Shown here piece by piece: positions 1-7,685 of a DNA stretch of 36,513 nt. Each line of letters begins with the position of its first letter. Position 1 is the first letter of the stretch. Source of the DNA: Rickettsia typhi (GTDB taxonomy: Bacteria > Pseudomonadota > Alphaproteobacteria > Rickettsiales > UBA1997). Both the position numbers and the translations under genes were made by a program. Under the pieces are notes generated by a model. That model saw only the letters and a program-made list of their open reading frames with translations. It was not told the origin of the DNA and ran no database searches. The DNA lies in the NCBI GenBank assembly GCA_945902255.1, contig CAMDMO010000001.1, positions 1 to 36,513 of the forward strand, written 5' to 3'.

Positions 1-285
1 TTCACTCATCAAACCATAAGCCACAATAATCACAAGATCTCCAACCTGCACTAATCTAGCAGCGGCGCCATTGACTTTAATTTCACCACTACCCGCTTTT
101 GCTGCAATCGCATAAGTTGTAAAACGCTGACCATTACTAATATTTAAGACATCAACTTGCTCATTTAATAAAATTCCCGAAGCTTTTAGCAAATTAGTAT
201 CAATTGAAATCGAGCCTTCATAATTTATATCAGCCTGAGTTACGGTTGCGCGATGAATTTTGGCGCGCATCATGGTTAATTGCAT
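1..285 (-). CDS. panD: Aspartate 1-decarboxylase (PanD), 3' end cut by window edge
   Basis: PanD converts L-aspartate to beta-alanine for pantothenate and CoA synthesis. The visible 95 residues begin MQLTMMRAKIHRATVTQAD and match the family from its first residues. They include the YEGSISID segment, whose Gly-Ser bond is cleaved autocatalytically to give the pyruvoyl cofactor, and the NGAAARLVQVGDLVIIVAYG core. The family is about 125 residues long, so roughly 30 C-terminal residues lie beyond position 1. The start at 285 is chosen because it aligns with the known N-terminus; internal Met codons at 273 and 270 are less likely. It overlaps the end of acs by 10 bases, so it is probably translationally coupled as the last visible gene of the cys-acs operon. 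Confidence 0.93.
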   Translation of the reverse strand, partial: MQLTMMRAKIHRATVTQADINYEGSISIDTNLLKASGILLNEQVDVLNISNGQRFTTYAIAAKAGSGEIKVNGAAARLVQVGDLVIIVAYGLMSE

Positions 286-2162
286 ATCTTTGTAATTTGA
301 TTTACCAAGTCAGGATTTAACAAGGTCGATATATCGCCTAAATTTTCGTCTTTTGTAACGATTTTTTTCAAAATTCGGCGCATAATTTTACCAGAACGAG
401 TTTTTGGTAAGTCGGGAACTATATAGATCTTATCTGGCTTTGCAATAGCGCCAATTTGATCTCTGATGATTTCTATTATTTCATTTTCAATATTTTTTTG
501 CGGCATTTTTAAAATTACAAAGGCACAAATTGCCTCACCTTTAATTTCATGCGGCACGCCAATTACCGCAGATTCCACTACTGCCTCGTGTGAATTAATT
601 GCATTTTCAATTTCTGCCGTGCCTAAGCGATGTCCTGAGACTTTAATCACATCATCAACGCGACCAATTATGCGATAAAGTCCGTTTTCATCTCTAAATG
701 CGCCGTCTCCAGCAAAATAATGATTTGGAAAATTTTGATAATAAGTTTTAAAGAATTTTTCCCTATCGCCCCAAATTCCGCGCGCCATGCTTGGCCACGG
801 CTGTTTGAAGCATAAATTTCCAACTTTATTATTTTCTAAAATTTCATTTCCCTCATCATCAAATAAAACCGGAACAATTCCTGGAAGCGGTAATCCAGCA
901 TAAGAAGGCTTGCTTTGAGTTACTCCCGCCATTGAGGAAAGCATTATGCCACCAGTTTCAGTTTGCCACCAAGTATCAACAATTGGACATTTTTTTTGAC
1001 CAATTTTTTCAAAATACCATTGCCAAGCCTCTTCATTTATTGGCTCTCCAACGCTTCCCAAAACTTTTAGAGATGATAAATCATAGCCTTCAGCAAATTC
1101 ATCGCCCTTTTGCATCAAGCTTCTAATAGCGGTTGGCGCGGTATAAAAAATATTTACTTTATGTTTTTCAATTATTTGCCAAAATCGTGATGCCGTAGGA
1201 TAAGTTGGAATTCCTTCAAACATTACAATTGTTGTGCCACATAAAAGTGGACCATAAACTAAATAAGAATGTCCTGTGATCCAGCCAATATCAGCACTGC
1301 AGAAAAATATATCATCTTTTTTTGCCTGAAACACATTTTGAAAAGAATAAGCGGCGTAAGTCATATAGCCTGCGGTGCTATGTAAAATGCCCTTCGGCTT
1401 ACCGGTAGATCCAGAGGTGTAGAGAGTAAAAAGCGGATGCTCTGCATCAATTACTGATGCTTCACAGAATTTAGGAAATTTTTTTATTTCATCTTGCCAA
1501 ATTGTAATCTTAGCTTTGTTTGCGCTAATAAATTGCGCCTCTTCATCTCTGCGATATAAAATAATATTTTCAACTAACTCGCATTCTGCAATTGCTTCTT
1601 TGGCAATTTCAAAAAGTTCAATTTTTTTATCACCACGAAAAAGTAAATCGGAAGTGATTAATGTTTTTGCGCCAGAATCTTTGATTCTTCCAGCTAAAGC
1701 ATTGGCAGAAAATCCGGCAAAAACCACCGAATGAACCGCGCCAATTCTAGCGCAAGCAAGCATTGCAACTATGGCTTGCGGAATCATTGGCATATAAATA
1801 ACAACTCGATCACCATATTTTATGCCGCTTGCAAGTAGTAAATTAGCGAATTGACAGGTTTGTTCAAAAAGTTGTTTATAGGTAATATTTTGGCTTTTTT
1901 CACTTGGGTTATTCGCCTCCCAGATTATAGCAATTTTATCGCTGGGCTCACTTAAATAGCGATCTAAACAGTTATAAGTTATATTAGTTTTTCCATCTTC
2001 AAACCACGCAATTTCTCCACGCGATAAATCACAATTCATAATTTCTTTTGACTTATGAAACCAAAAGAAATTATCAATAATTTCACCCCAAAAACTTTTT
2101 GGATCAGCAATTGATGCTTGATATTGCTGGTTGTAATCGCTTTTTGATTTTATGTGAAACAT
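276..2162 (-). CDS. acs: Acetyl-CoA synthetase (AMP-forming)
   Basis: Acs activates acetate with ATP to acetyl-AMP and then to acetyl-CoA in the cytoplasm. The protein has 628 residues, slightly shorter than the usual ~650. It has the ANL-superfamily P-loop YTSGSTGKPKGILHS, the acyl-pocket segment DTWWQTETGG typical of acetyl rather than propionyl enzymes, the hinge GRVDDVIKVSGHRLGTAEIE, and the C-terminal PKTRSGKIMRR containing the catalytic lysine that is commonly acetylated. It lies 5 bases after cysE and overlaps panD by 10 bases. Context suggests it feeds acetyl-CoA to the serine acetyltransferase encoded just upstream. Acetate scavenging is the general role. Confidence 0.96.
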   Translation of the reverse strand: MFHIKSKSDYNQQYQASIADPKSFWGEIIDNFFWFHKSKEIMNCDLSRGEIAWFEDGKTNITYNCLDRYLSEPSDKIAIIWEANNPSEKSQNITYKQLFEQTCQFANLLLASGIKYGDRVVIYMPMIPQAIVAMLACARIGAVHSVVFAGFSANALAGRIKDSGAKTLITSDLLFRGDKKIELFEIAKEAIAECELVENIILYRRDEEAQFISANKAKITIWQDEIKKFPKFCEASVIDAEHPLFTLYTSGSTGKPKGILHSTAGYMTYAAYSFQNVFQAKKDDIFFCSADIGWITGHSYLVYGPLLCGTTIVMFEGIPTYPTASRFWQIIEKHKVNIFYTAPTAIRSLMQKGDEFAEGYDLSSLKVLGSVGEPINEEAWQWYFEKIGQKKCPIVDTWWQTETGGIMLSSMAGVTQSKPSYAGLPLPGIVPVLFDDEGNEILENNKVGNLCFKQPWPSMARGIWGDREKFFKTYYQNFPNHYFAGDGAFRDENGLYRIIGRVDDVIKVSGHRLGTAEIENAINSHEAVVESAVIGVPHEIKGEAICAFVILKMPQKNIENEIIEIIRDQIGAIAKPDKIYIVPDLPKTRSGKIMRRILKKIVTKDENLGDISTLLNPDLVNQITKICN

Positions 2163-2167
2163 ATTTA

Positions 2168-2698
2168 TTAAATATAATAATCAATTTCATGCTTCTTTTT
2201 CTTAACTTCTTTTGCAATTTCTGCAACCATAACTTTATTTGCATCTAAATCTTCAATTATGATTGCGCCCGGTCCAACTTTAGCCCCTTCACCAATTACA
2301 ATTGGACCTAAAATTTTTGCTCCCGCGCCAATTACCACATCATTTTCGATTGTTGGATGGCGTTTAATTTTAGCAATTGATCTGCCGCCCAAAGTAACGC
2401 CTTGGTAAATTGTAACATTATCTCCAATCACTGCGGTTTCGCCAATTACAACACCAAAACCGTGATCAATAAATAAATTTTTACCAATTTTTACTTTGGG
2501 ATGAATTTCAATTCCAGTTAAAATTCTGCTAATATGGGCAATTAAACGCGGTAAAATTGGCACATTTTTTTTTACCAAAAAATGACTAATTCTATGAAAT
2601 AAAACCGCGTGAACTCCCGGATAGCAAAGAATTATCTCTAGATAACCATTTGCCGCCGGATCTTTCTTTTTTATATTTTCAAGAAATTCTATTTTCAT
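2168..2698 (-). CDS. cysE: Serine O-acetyltransferase, short form
   Basis: CysE transfers acetyl from acetyl-CoA to L-serine, giving O-acetylserine for CysK. The 176-residue protein is the short (EpsC/SAT-like) form. It has a brief N-terminal helical part and then a left-handed beta-helix of hexapeptide repeats, with the hallmark stretch IEIHPKVKIGKNLFIDHGFGVVIGETAVIGDNVTIYQGVTLGG holding the catalytic His. The C-terminus is lysine-rich and ends in DYYI; in this family a terminal Ile commonly docks in the CysK active site to form the cysteine synthase complex. Only 2 bases separate it from the cysK stop codon, so coupled expression is likely. Confidence 0.95.
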   Translation of the reverse strand: MKIEFLENIKKKDPAANGYLEIILCYPGVHAVLFHRISHFLVKKNVPILPRLIAHISRILTGIEIHPKVKIGKNLFIDHGFGVVIGETAVIGDNVTIYQGVTLGGRSIAKIKRHPTIENDVVIGAGAKILGPIVIGEGAKVGPGAIIIEDLDANKVMVAEIAKEVKKKKHEIDYYI

Positions 2699-2700
2699 TA

Positions 2701-3633
2701 TTATCCTGTAATATGCTCAAATAACACCGAAGATAAATAGCGCTCGCCATATGATGCCAAAATAAATACTATTAACTTTCCTGCATTTTCTGGTCTTTTA
2801 GCAATTTCTAAAGCGGCATAAACAGCGGCACCTGAAGAAATTCCGGATAAAATACCTTCTTTTAGTGCTAAAGCTCTAGCATTTGCAATTGCATCTTCAT
2901 TTGAAACGGTAAAAATTTCGTCAATCAAACTAGTATCCAAAATTGATGGAATGAAGCCAGCGCCAATTCCTTGAATTTTGTGAGGACCCGCTTGACCACC
3001 AGATAAAACTGGACTTGCTGAAGGTTCAACCGCAACAATTTTAAGATTTGGATTTCTTTTCTTTAACACCGAAGCAATACCTGTAATGGTTCCTCCAGTT
3101 CCAACGCCAGAAACTAAAATATCAATTTTACCATCAGTATCGCGCCAAATTTCTTCTGCGGTAGTTTTTTGATGAATTTCCACATTTGCTTGATTAGAAA
3201 ATTGTTGCAAAATTACTGAATCTTTAATTTCAGCTTTAAGCTCTTCAGCTCTTGCAATTGCGCCTTTCATACCTTTTGCGCCTTCAGTTAAAACCAATTC
3301 CGCACCATAGGCTTTAAGTAATTTACGACGCTCTAGCGACATGGTTTCTGGCATAGTTAAAATCAATCTATAACCTTTAATTGCAGCAACAAAAGCTAGG
3401 GCAATTCCAGTGTTTCCCGAAGTTGGTTCAATTAAAACTGTTTTTCCAGGCGTAATTAAACCTTGTTTTTCCGCTGCTTCAACCATGGCAGAACCAGCTC
3501 TATCTTTAACTGAATTAGTTGGATTATAATATTCCAATTTTGCCACTACCGTAGCCTTTGATTGATTCATACGATTAATTTGAACTAGCGGCGTATTGCC
3601 AACTAACTCGATTAGATTTTTTGCTATTTTCAT
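2701..3633 (-). CDS. cysK: Cysteine synthase A (O-acetylserine sulfhydrylase)
   Basis: This PLP enzyme makes L-cysteine from O-acetylserine and sulfide. The 310-residue length is normal. The PLP Schiff-base lysine is K43 in NPTNSVKDRAG. The substrate loop PTSGNTGIALA, the phosphate-binding GVGTGGTITG and the C-terminal ILASYGERYLSS are all present. The start at 3633 is supported by a good Shine-Dalgarno site (AAGGAG, about 7 bases upstream). It is the sixth enzyme step in the operon. The 77-base gap to cysN contains a double palindrome (3663-3708), so expression relative to cysN may be modulated there. Confidence 0.97.
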   Translation of the reverse strand: MKIAKNLIELVGNTPLVQINRMNQSKATVVAKLEYYNPTNSVKDRAGSAMVEAAEKQGLITPGKTVLIEPTSGNTGIALAFVAAIKGYRLILTMPETMSLERRKLLKAYGAELVLTEGAKGMKGAIARAEELKAEIKDSVILQQFSNQANVEIHQKTTAEEIWRDTDGKIDILVSGVGTGGTITGIASVLKKRNPNLKIVAVEPSASPVLSGGQAGPHKIQGIGAGFIPSILDTSLIDEIFTVSNEDAIANARALALKEGILSGISSGAAVYAALEIAKRPENAGKLIVFILASYGERYLSSVLFEHITG

Positions 3634-3662
3634 TTTTTCTCCTTTTTTAATTATTAAAGAAG

Positions 3663-3708
3663 AAAAGGGGTCAGACCCCTTTTCTAAAAAAGGGGTCTGA
3701 CCCCTTTT
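3663..3708. repeat. Double palindromic repeat, copy 1 (cysN-cysK junction)
   Basis: Two 21-base units, 3663-3683 and 3688-3708, are separated by 4 bases (CTAA). Each unit is a perfect palindrome around one central base, with core GGGGTCAGACCCC in the first and GGGGTCTGACCCC in the second, both flanked by A4 and T4. The two units are exact reverse complements of each other. Copy 2 lies at 5091-5136. The architecture resembles REP/BIME elements mobilised by RAYT transposases. The family assignment is from memory and untested. In RNA, either unit alone or both together can fold into a strong hairpin. Confidence 0.9.
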
Positions 3709-3710
3709 TG

Positions 3711-5072
3711 TTAAATCGTGAAATCGATATTTTTATTACCGAAATATTTTTTAACCAATTGCGATAATTCTAGTAAAAATTCCTCTTGTTGATCCTTAGC
3801 CTTATCTTGTTTCGGCAGGAAATTTGAAATCACACCACATGCCACCGTTTCATTGTTATTTTTATCAATTAATAAAAATGAACCAGTGTTTTTATTGCTT
3901 TTAAATAAATCAAAAGCAGTTTCTTGCGAAATTGATAAATTTACATTAGCAATTTGATTTAAAATAATTGTTTCATGCTGATATTGCTTAGGATCATCAA
4001 CATTGGCTAAATTGTTAATATCAATAATGTGATTAATATTATTCACCTTAGCGCGCAAATAATTATGGTTAATTTTAATCAAATATTCTTTTGATTCTTT
4101 TGTGATAAATTCATCCGCACTGAACCAAATTAAGTAAGAGCTGAAGTGATTAGCAAAATATGGGCGATTGTCAGAATTAACCACCAAACCACCGCGATCT
4201 AAGTCAACATCACGATCTAAAACAATTGAAATTGAACTGCCAAAATTTGCATTTTTAGCTTCTTTTTCTGAGTGAATAATTTTAGTAATTTTAGCCGATT
4301 CTTTTGCCGGATAAACCATAATCTCTTCACCAACTCTAAGATCTCCACTAGATAAGAGTCCTTGATAATATCTTTTATTTTCGTGCTTTGCCAAACCTTG
4401 CACTTGAAAACGCGTTAATTCTTGGCTTTGCGGCTTGGTTTCAACTTCTAATAAATAATCGATAATTGTTTTACCGCTATACCAAGAAATTTTATTACTT
4501 TTTTCTACAATATTATCACCAAGCATTGCAACTATTGGCACGAAATAAATATTTTCAAAACCTAAATCAGCAGTTTTTTCTAAATAAGTTTTACGAATAT
4601 TATCAAAAACATCGTAATCAAAATTCACTAAATCCATTTTATTAACCGCTAAGATCACATTTTTTATTCCAAAAAGATGTGCAATATAACTATGTCTAAT
4701 GGTTTGGGTTTTTACACCTTTAGTTGCATCAACCAAAATAATTATAATATCACTATTTGCTGCAGCCACCGCCATATTTCTAGTATATTGCTCATGCCCT
4801 GGAGCATCTGCAATAATGAATTTTTTACCTCTATGAGAAAAATAACGGTAAGCAACATCGATAGTAATTTTTTGCGCTCTTTCCGAAGTTAGACCATCTA
4901 AAAAAAGTGAAAAATCTAGGTCGCCATCAAATGATTTATCGGTTGATTTTTTTACCTCTTCAATTTGATCTTGATAAAGTGAATCAGTGTCATGAAGCAG
5001 CCTTCCAATTAGAGTAGACTTGCCATCATCAACATTTCCTGCAGTTAAAAATTTTATAATTTCTTGTGACAT
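3711..5072 (-). CDS. cysN: Sulfate adenylyltransferase subunit 1 (GTPase)
   Basis: CysN is the GTPase subunit that drives ATP sulfurylase (CysDN) to make APS from sulfate. It has the P-loop GNVDDGKSTLIGRLLHDT, switch II DAPGHEQYTRNM, the NKMD guanine-specificity motif and EF-Tu-like domains 2 and 3. There is no APS kinase (CysC) fusion. The start at 5072 (MSQEIIKFLTAG) gives 453 residues and aligns with the family. The open frame runs further upstream to 5198, but that extension would overlap the 3' end of cysD and translate the palindromic repeat as KGVRPLFNKRGLTPF, so it is rejected. No clear Shine-Dalgarno site precedes 5072, because the repeat separates it from cysD by 70 bases. Confidence 0.93.
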   Translation of the reverse strand: MSQEIIKFLTAGNVDDGKSTLIGRLLHDTDSLYQDQIEEVKKSTDKSFDGDLDFSLFLDGLTSERAQKITIDVAYRYFSHRGKKFIIADAPGHEQYTRNMAVAAANSDIIIILVDATKGVKTQTIRHSYIAHLFGIKNVILAVNKMDLVNFDYDVFDNIRKTYLEKTADLGFENIYFVPIVAMLGDNIVEKSNKISWYSGKTIIDYLLEVETKPQSQELTRFQVQGLAKHENKRYYQGLLSSGDLRVGEEIMVYPAKESAKITKIIHSEKEAKNANFGSSISIVLDRDVDLDRGGLVVNSDNRPYFANHFSSYLIWFSADEFITKESKEYLIKINHNYLRAKVNNINHIIDINNLANVDDPKQYQHETIILNQIANVNLSISQETAFDLFKSNKNTGSFLLIDKNNNETVACGVISNFLPKQDKAKDQQEEFLLELSQLVKKYFGNKNIDFTI

Positions 5073-5090
5073 GTTTTTTTCAATTTTATT

Positions 5091-5136
5091 AAAAGGGGTC
5101 AGACCCCTTTTGTTGAAAAGGGGTCTGACCCCTTTT
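5091..5136. repeat. Double palindromic repeat, copy 2 (cysD-cysN junction)
   Basis: The two units, 5091-5111 and 5116-5136, are identical to those at 3663-3708. Only the 4-base spacer differs (GTTG here, CTAA there). This copy fills most of the 70 bases between cysD and cysN. Because the element is a dimer of palindromes, it is open on both strands and both strands encode a KGVRPL..KRGLTPF peptide. This explains spurious long reading frames here. Confidence 0.9.
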
Positions 5137-5142
5137 GCGGTT

Positions 5143-6039
5143 TTAGAAATATCCTTCCAATTTTTTCTTTTCCATCGAGCCAGACTGATCTTTATCAATT
5201 AGTCTTCCTTGCCTTTCTGAAAATTTACTTTTTTTCATTTCCGCAATAATTTCATCAATATTACTTGCCTCAGATTCAATGGCGCCACTGAGTGGATAAC
5301 ATCCTAAAGTTCTAAATCTAACTTTTTTAATTTCTGGTTTTTGTCCATTTAAAGGCAGTCGGTTATCATCGACCATAATTAGAGTTCCATCGCGCTCAAC
5401 CACTGGTCTTGGTGCAGAAAAATAAAGCGGCACAACCTCAATTTCTCTTTCTTTAATATATTCCCAAACATCAAGCTCGGTCCAGTTCGATAAAGGAAAA
5501 ACGCGCATCGATTCTTTATCGTTAATTTTGCAATTAAATAAATTAAACATTTCTGGCTTTTGCATTTTTGGATCCCAGTTATGAAACTGATTTCTAAAAG
5601 AAAAAATTCTCTCTTTAGCGCGAGATTTTTCTTCGTCCCTGCGCGCGCCACCCAAAGCCATATCAAAACCATGCTCGTCAAGAGCTTGTCTTAAACCTTC
5701 GGTTTTCATAATATCGGTGTAAACCTTGCGCTGTAAACCAAATGGCGTAATATCTTCTTTTGCGCCACGAGGATTAACATGAACAATCAGATCAAGTCCA
5801 AATTTTTCTGCCTGATATTTTCTAAATTTAATCATCTCTTGAAATTTCCAAGTTGTATCAACATGCAAAACCTTTACTGGCGGTTTTGCTGGATAAAAAC
5901 TTTTAAGCAAAAGATGTAATAAAACTGAAGAATCTTTACCAATTGAATAAAGCAAAACCGGATTTTTAAATTCCGCCACCGCTTCGCGAATTATGTAAAT
6001 AGACTCTTCTTCAAGCATTTGTAAATATTTGCTAACCAT
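5143..6039 (-). CDS. cysD: Sulfate adenylyltransferase subunit 2
   Basis: CysD is the catalytic subunit of ATP sulfurylase; with CysN it forms APS from sulfate and ATP. Its 298 residues are full length (E. coli has 302). It belongs to the adenosine nucleotide alpha-hydrolase fold, with the PP-loop LLYSIGKDSSVLLHL, then HVDTTWKFQEM and GGARRDEEKSRAKERIFSFR. The classic C-terminus ERQGRLIDKDQSGSMEKKKLEGYF is present, so the gene is intact despite the repeat just after its stop. Its start overlaps the end of cysI by 8 bases, indicating translational coupling. Confidence 0.97.
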   Translation of the reverse strand: MVSKYLQMLEEESIYIIREAVAEFKNPVLLYSIGKDSSVLLHLLLKSFYPAKPPVKVLHVDTTWKFQEMIKFRKYQAEKFGLDLIVHVNPRGAKEDITPFGLQRKVYTDIMKTEGLRQALDEHGFDMALGGARRDEEKSRAKERIFSFRNQFHNWDPKMQKPEMFNLFNCKINDKESMRVFPLSNWTELDVWEYIKEREIEVVPLYFSAPRPVVERDGTLIMVDDNRLPLNGQKPEIKKVRFRTLGCYPLSGAIESEASNIDEIIAEMKKSKFSERQGRLIDKDQSGSMEKKKLEGYF

Positions 6040-7669
6040 AAATCTCCCTTAAAATAAAATCGCCAAAAGTCTCGTTGGCAGCGCGTTTTTTAGAATAATC
6101 GCCTAAAAATTTATCCAACTCATTTAGAATATCGCCCTCTTCTAAATCTTCTTTGTAAAGCCTGTTTAAGCGATTTCCTAAGCGATCTCCAGCCAAATAA
6201 AGATTGTATTTTCCAAGCGCTTTTCCAACAAGACCAATTTCTGCCAAATAAGGTCTGCCACAACCATTTGGGCAACCCGTCATTCTTATGCTAATTGGAT
6301 CTTGGCTTAAGTTATATTTTTCCAAAATCACTTCGATTTTTGTAATTAAACTTGGTAAATATCTTTGCGCTTCCGCTAAAGCTAACGAGCAAGTGTTAAG
6401 CGCCACGCAAGCAATAGAATCGGCAAGAATTGGTGAAATGCCGTCATTATTAATATTATATTTTTGGAAGATTTTTTCGACCTGCGATTTATTTTTTTCA
6501 ACAATATCAGAAATAATAATATTTTGATTATTGGTGAAACGAAAATTCGCTAAATTATTTTGCGCAACTTCTCTAAAAGCTTTTTTTAATTGTTGTTTTT
6601 GACTATCGTAAACTCGACCATTTTCAACAAATAAACCATAATGATAATTACCAAGATAATCTTGCTTCCAGCCATAATAATCGCCGCGTTTATCGAATTT
6701 AAATTCTTTGGTTTTTTCCAATTTAAATCCGAGTCTTTTTTCAAATTCTTCCACAAACCATGCAACTCCATATTTTGCGATAGTATATTTGAAGCGAGAC
6801 TGTTTTCGCTCTTCGCGATTTCCAAAATCTCTTTGAATAGTTAAAATTTGGTAAGTCGCATCTAAAATTTTATCTTTTGCGATAAATCCAATTACATCGC
6901 CAAGTCTTGGATAAGTGTCCGCATTGCCATGAGTGGCGCCCATTCCGCCGCCAACCGAAACATTAAATCCTTGCAAAACACCATTTTGAATTATCGCAAT
7001 TAAACCAATATCGTGAGCGTAAACATCCACATCATTATCCGGCGGAATTGCAATTACGATTTTAAATTTTCTTGGCAAATAAGTTTTACCATAAAGCGGC
7101 TCCACCTCTTCAACGCCGGCAATTTGCTCTTGATCCAACCAAACCTCGTGATAAGCATTGGTTTTTGGCAATAAATATTCGCTGATTTTTTTACTAAATT
7201 CATAAACTTCATCATAAGCAGAATTTTGCGCAATCGCCACTGAAGCCATAACATTGCGATTTACATCGCCGCAAGCCGCAATTGAATCAAGTCCGTGATT
7301 CATAAACCAAGCAATTGTTGGTTTTAATTTTGACTTAATCACGCCATGTAATTGCACGGTTTGTCTGGTAGTAATTTTTATCGTTCCCGTTGAATTGTGT
7401 TCAGCAATTTCATCAATTGCCAACCATTCTTTTGCAGAAATTTTTCCGCCAGCAATTCTTAAGCGAAGCATAAAAGAGTAAAGTTTTTCTAACTTTTTTT
7501 CTGCCCTCTCCTCTCTGCGATCACGATCATCTTGCTGATAAATTCCGTGAAATTTTATCACCGTTTGATCATCTTCCGAAATTGCTCCCGTAATAGGATC
7601 AGCAAGGCTTTGTGCTAGAGTTCCGCGAAGATAATTACTATTTATTTTAATTTGTTCTACTTTGCTCAT
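6032..7669 (-). CDS. cysI: Sulfite reductase hemoprotein (beta subunit)
   Basis: CysI reduces sulfite to sulfide using siroheme and a [4Fe-4S] cluster, with electrons from CysJ. The visible signatures are SNYLRGTLAQSLADPITGAI, FHGIYQQDDRDRREER, CGDVNRNVMAS, and the cluster/siroheme cysteines in CVALNTC and CPNGCGRPYLAEIG. The start chosen is 7669 (MSKVEQIKINSNYLRG, 545 residues), 16 bases after the cysJ stop. An in-frame ATG at 7720 would add 17 residues without family support and overlap cysJ by 35 bases. The Shine-Dalgarno site is weak for both. Confidence 0.94.
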   Translation of the reverse strand: MSKVEQIKINSNYLRGTLAQSLADPITGAISEDDQTVIKFHGIYQQDDRDRREERAEKKLEKLYSFMLRLRIAGGKISAKEWLAIDEIAEHNSTGTIKITTRQTVQLHGVIKSKLKPTIAWFMNHGLDSIAACGDVNRNVMASVAIAQNSAYDEVYEFSKKISEYLLPKTNAYHEVWLDQEQIAGVEEVEPLYGKTYLPRKFKIVIAIPPDNDVDVYAHDIGLIAIIQNGVLQGFNVSVGGGMGATHGNADTYPRLGDVIGFIAKDKILDATYQILTIQRDFGNREERKQSRFKYTIAKYGVAWFVEEFEKRLGFKLEKTKEFKFDKRGDYYGWKQDYLGNYHYGLFVENGRVYDSQKQQLKKAFREVAQNNLANFRFTNNQNIIISDIVEKNKSQVEKIFQKYNINNDGISPILADSIACVALNTCSLALAEAQRYLPSLITKIEVILEKYNLSQDPISIRMTGCPNGCGRPYLAEIGLVGKALGKYNLYLAGDRLGNRLNRLYKEDLEEGDILNELDKFLGDYSKKRAANETFGDFILREIYG

Positions 7670-7685
7670 TTTCTTGTTAATTAAA

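Noticed and set aside
5073..5198. A 42-residue N-terminal extension of CysN
   Set aside because: It overlaps the conserved end of cysD and translates the palindromic repeat; the family N-terminus begins at the Met at 5072.
5020..5202. A plus-strand frame across the cysD-cysN junction
   Set aside because: It is an artefact of the dimeric palindrome, which is open on both strands; it covers the ends of two real minus-strand genes.
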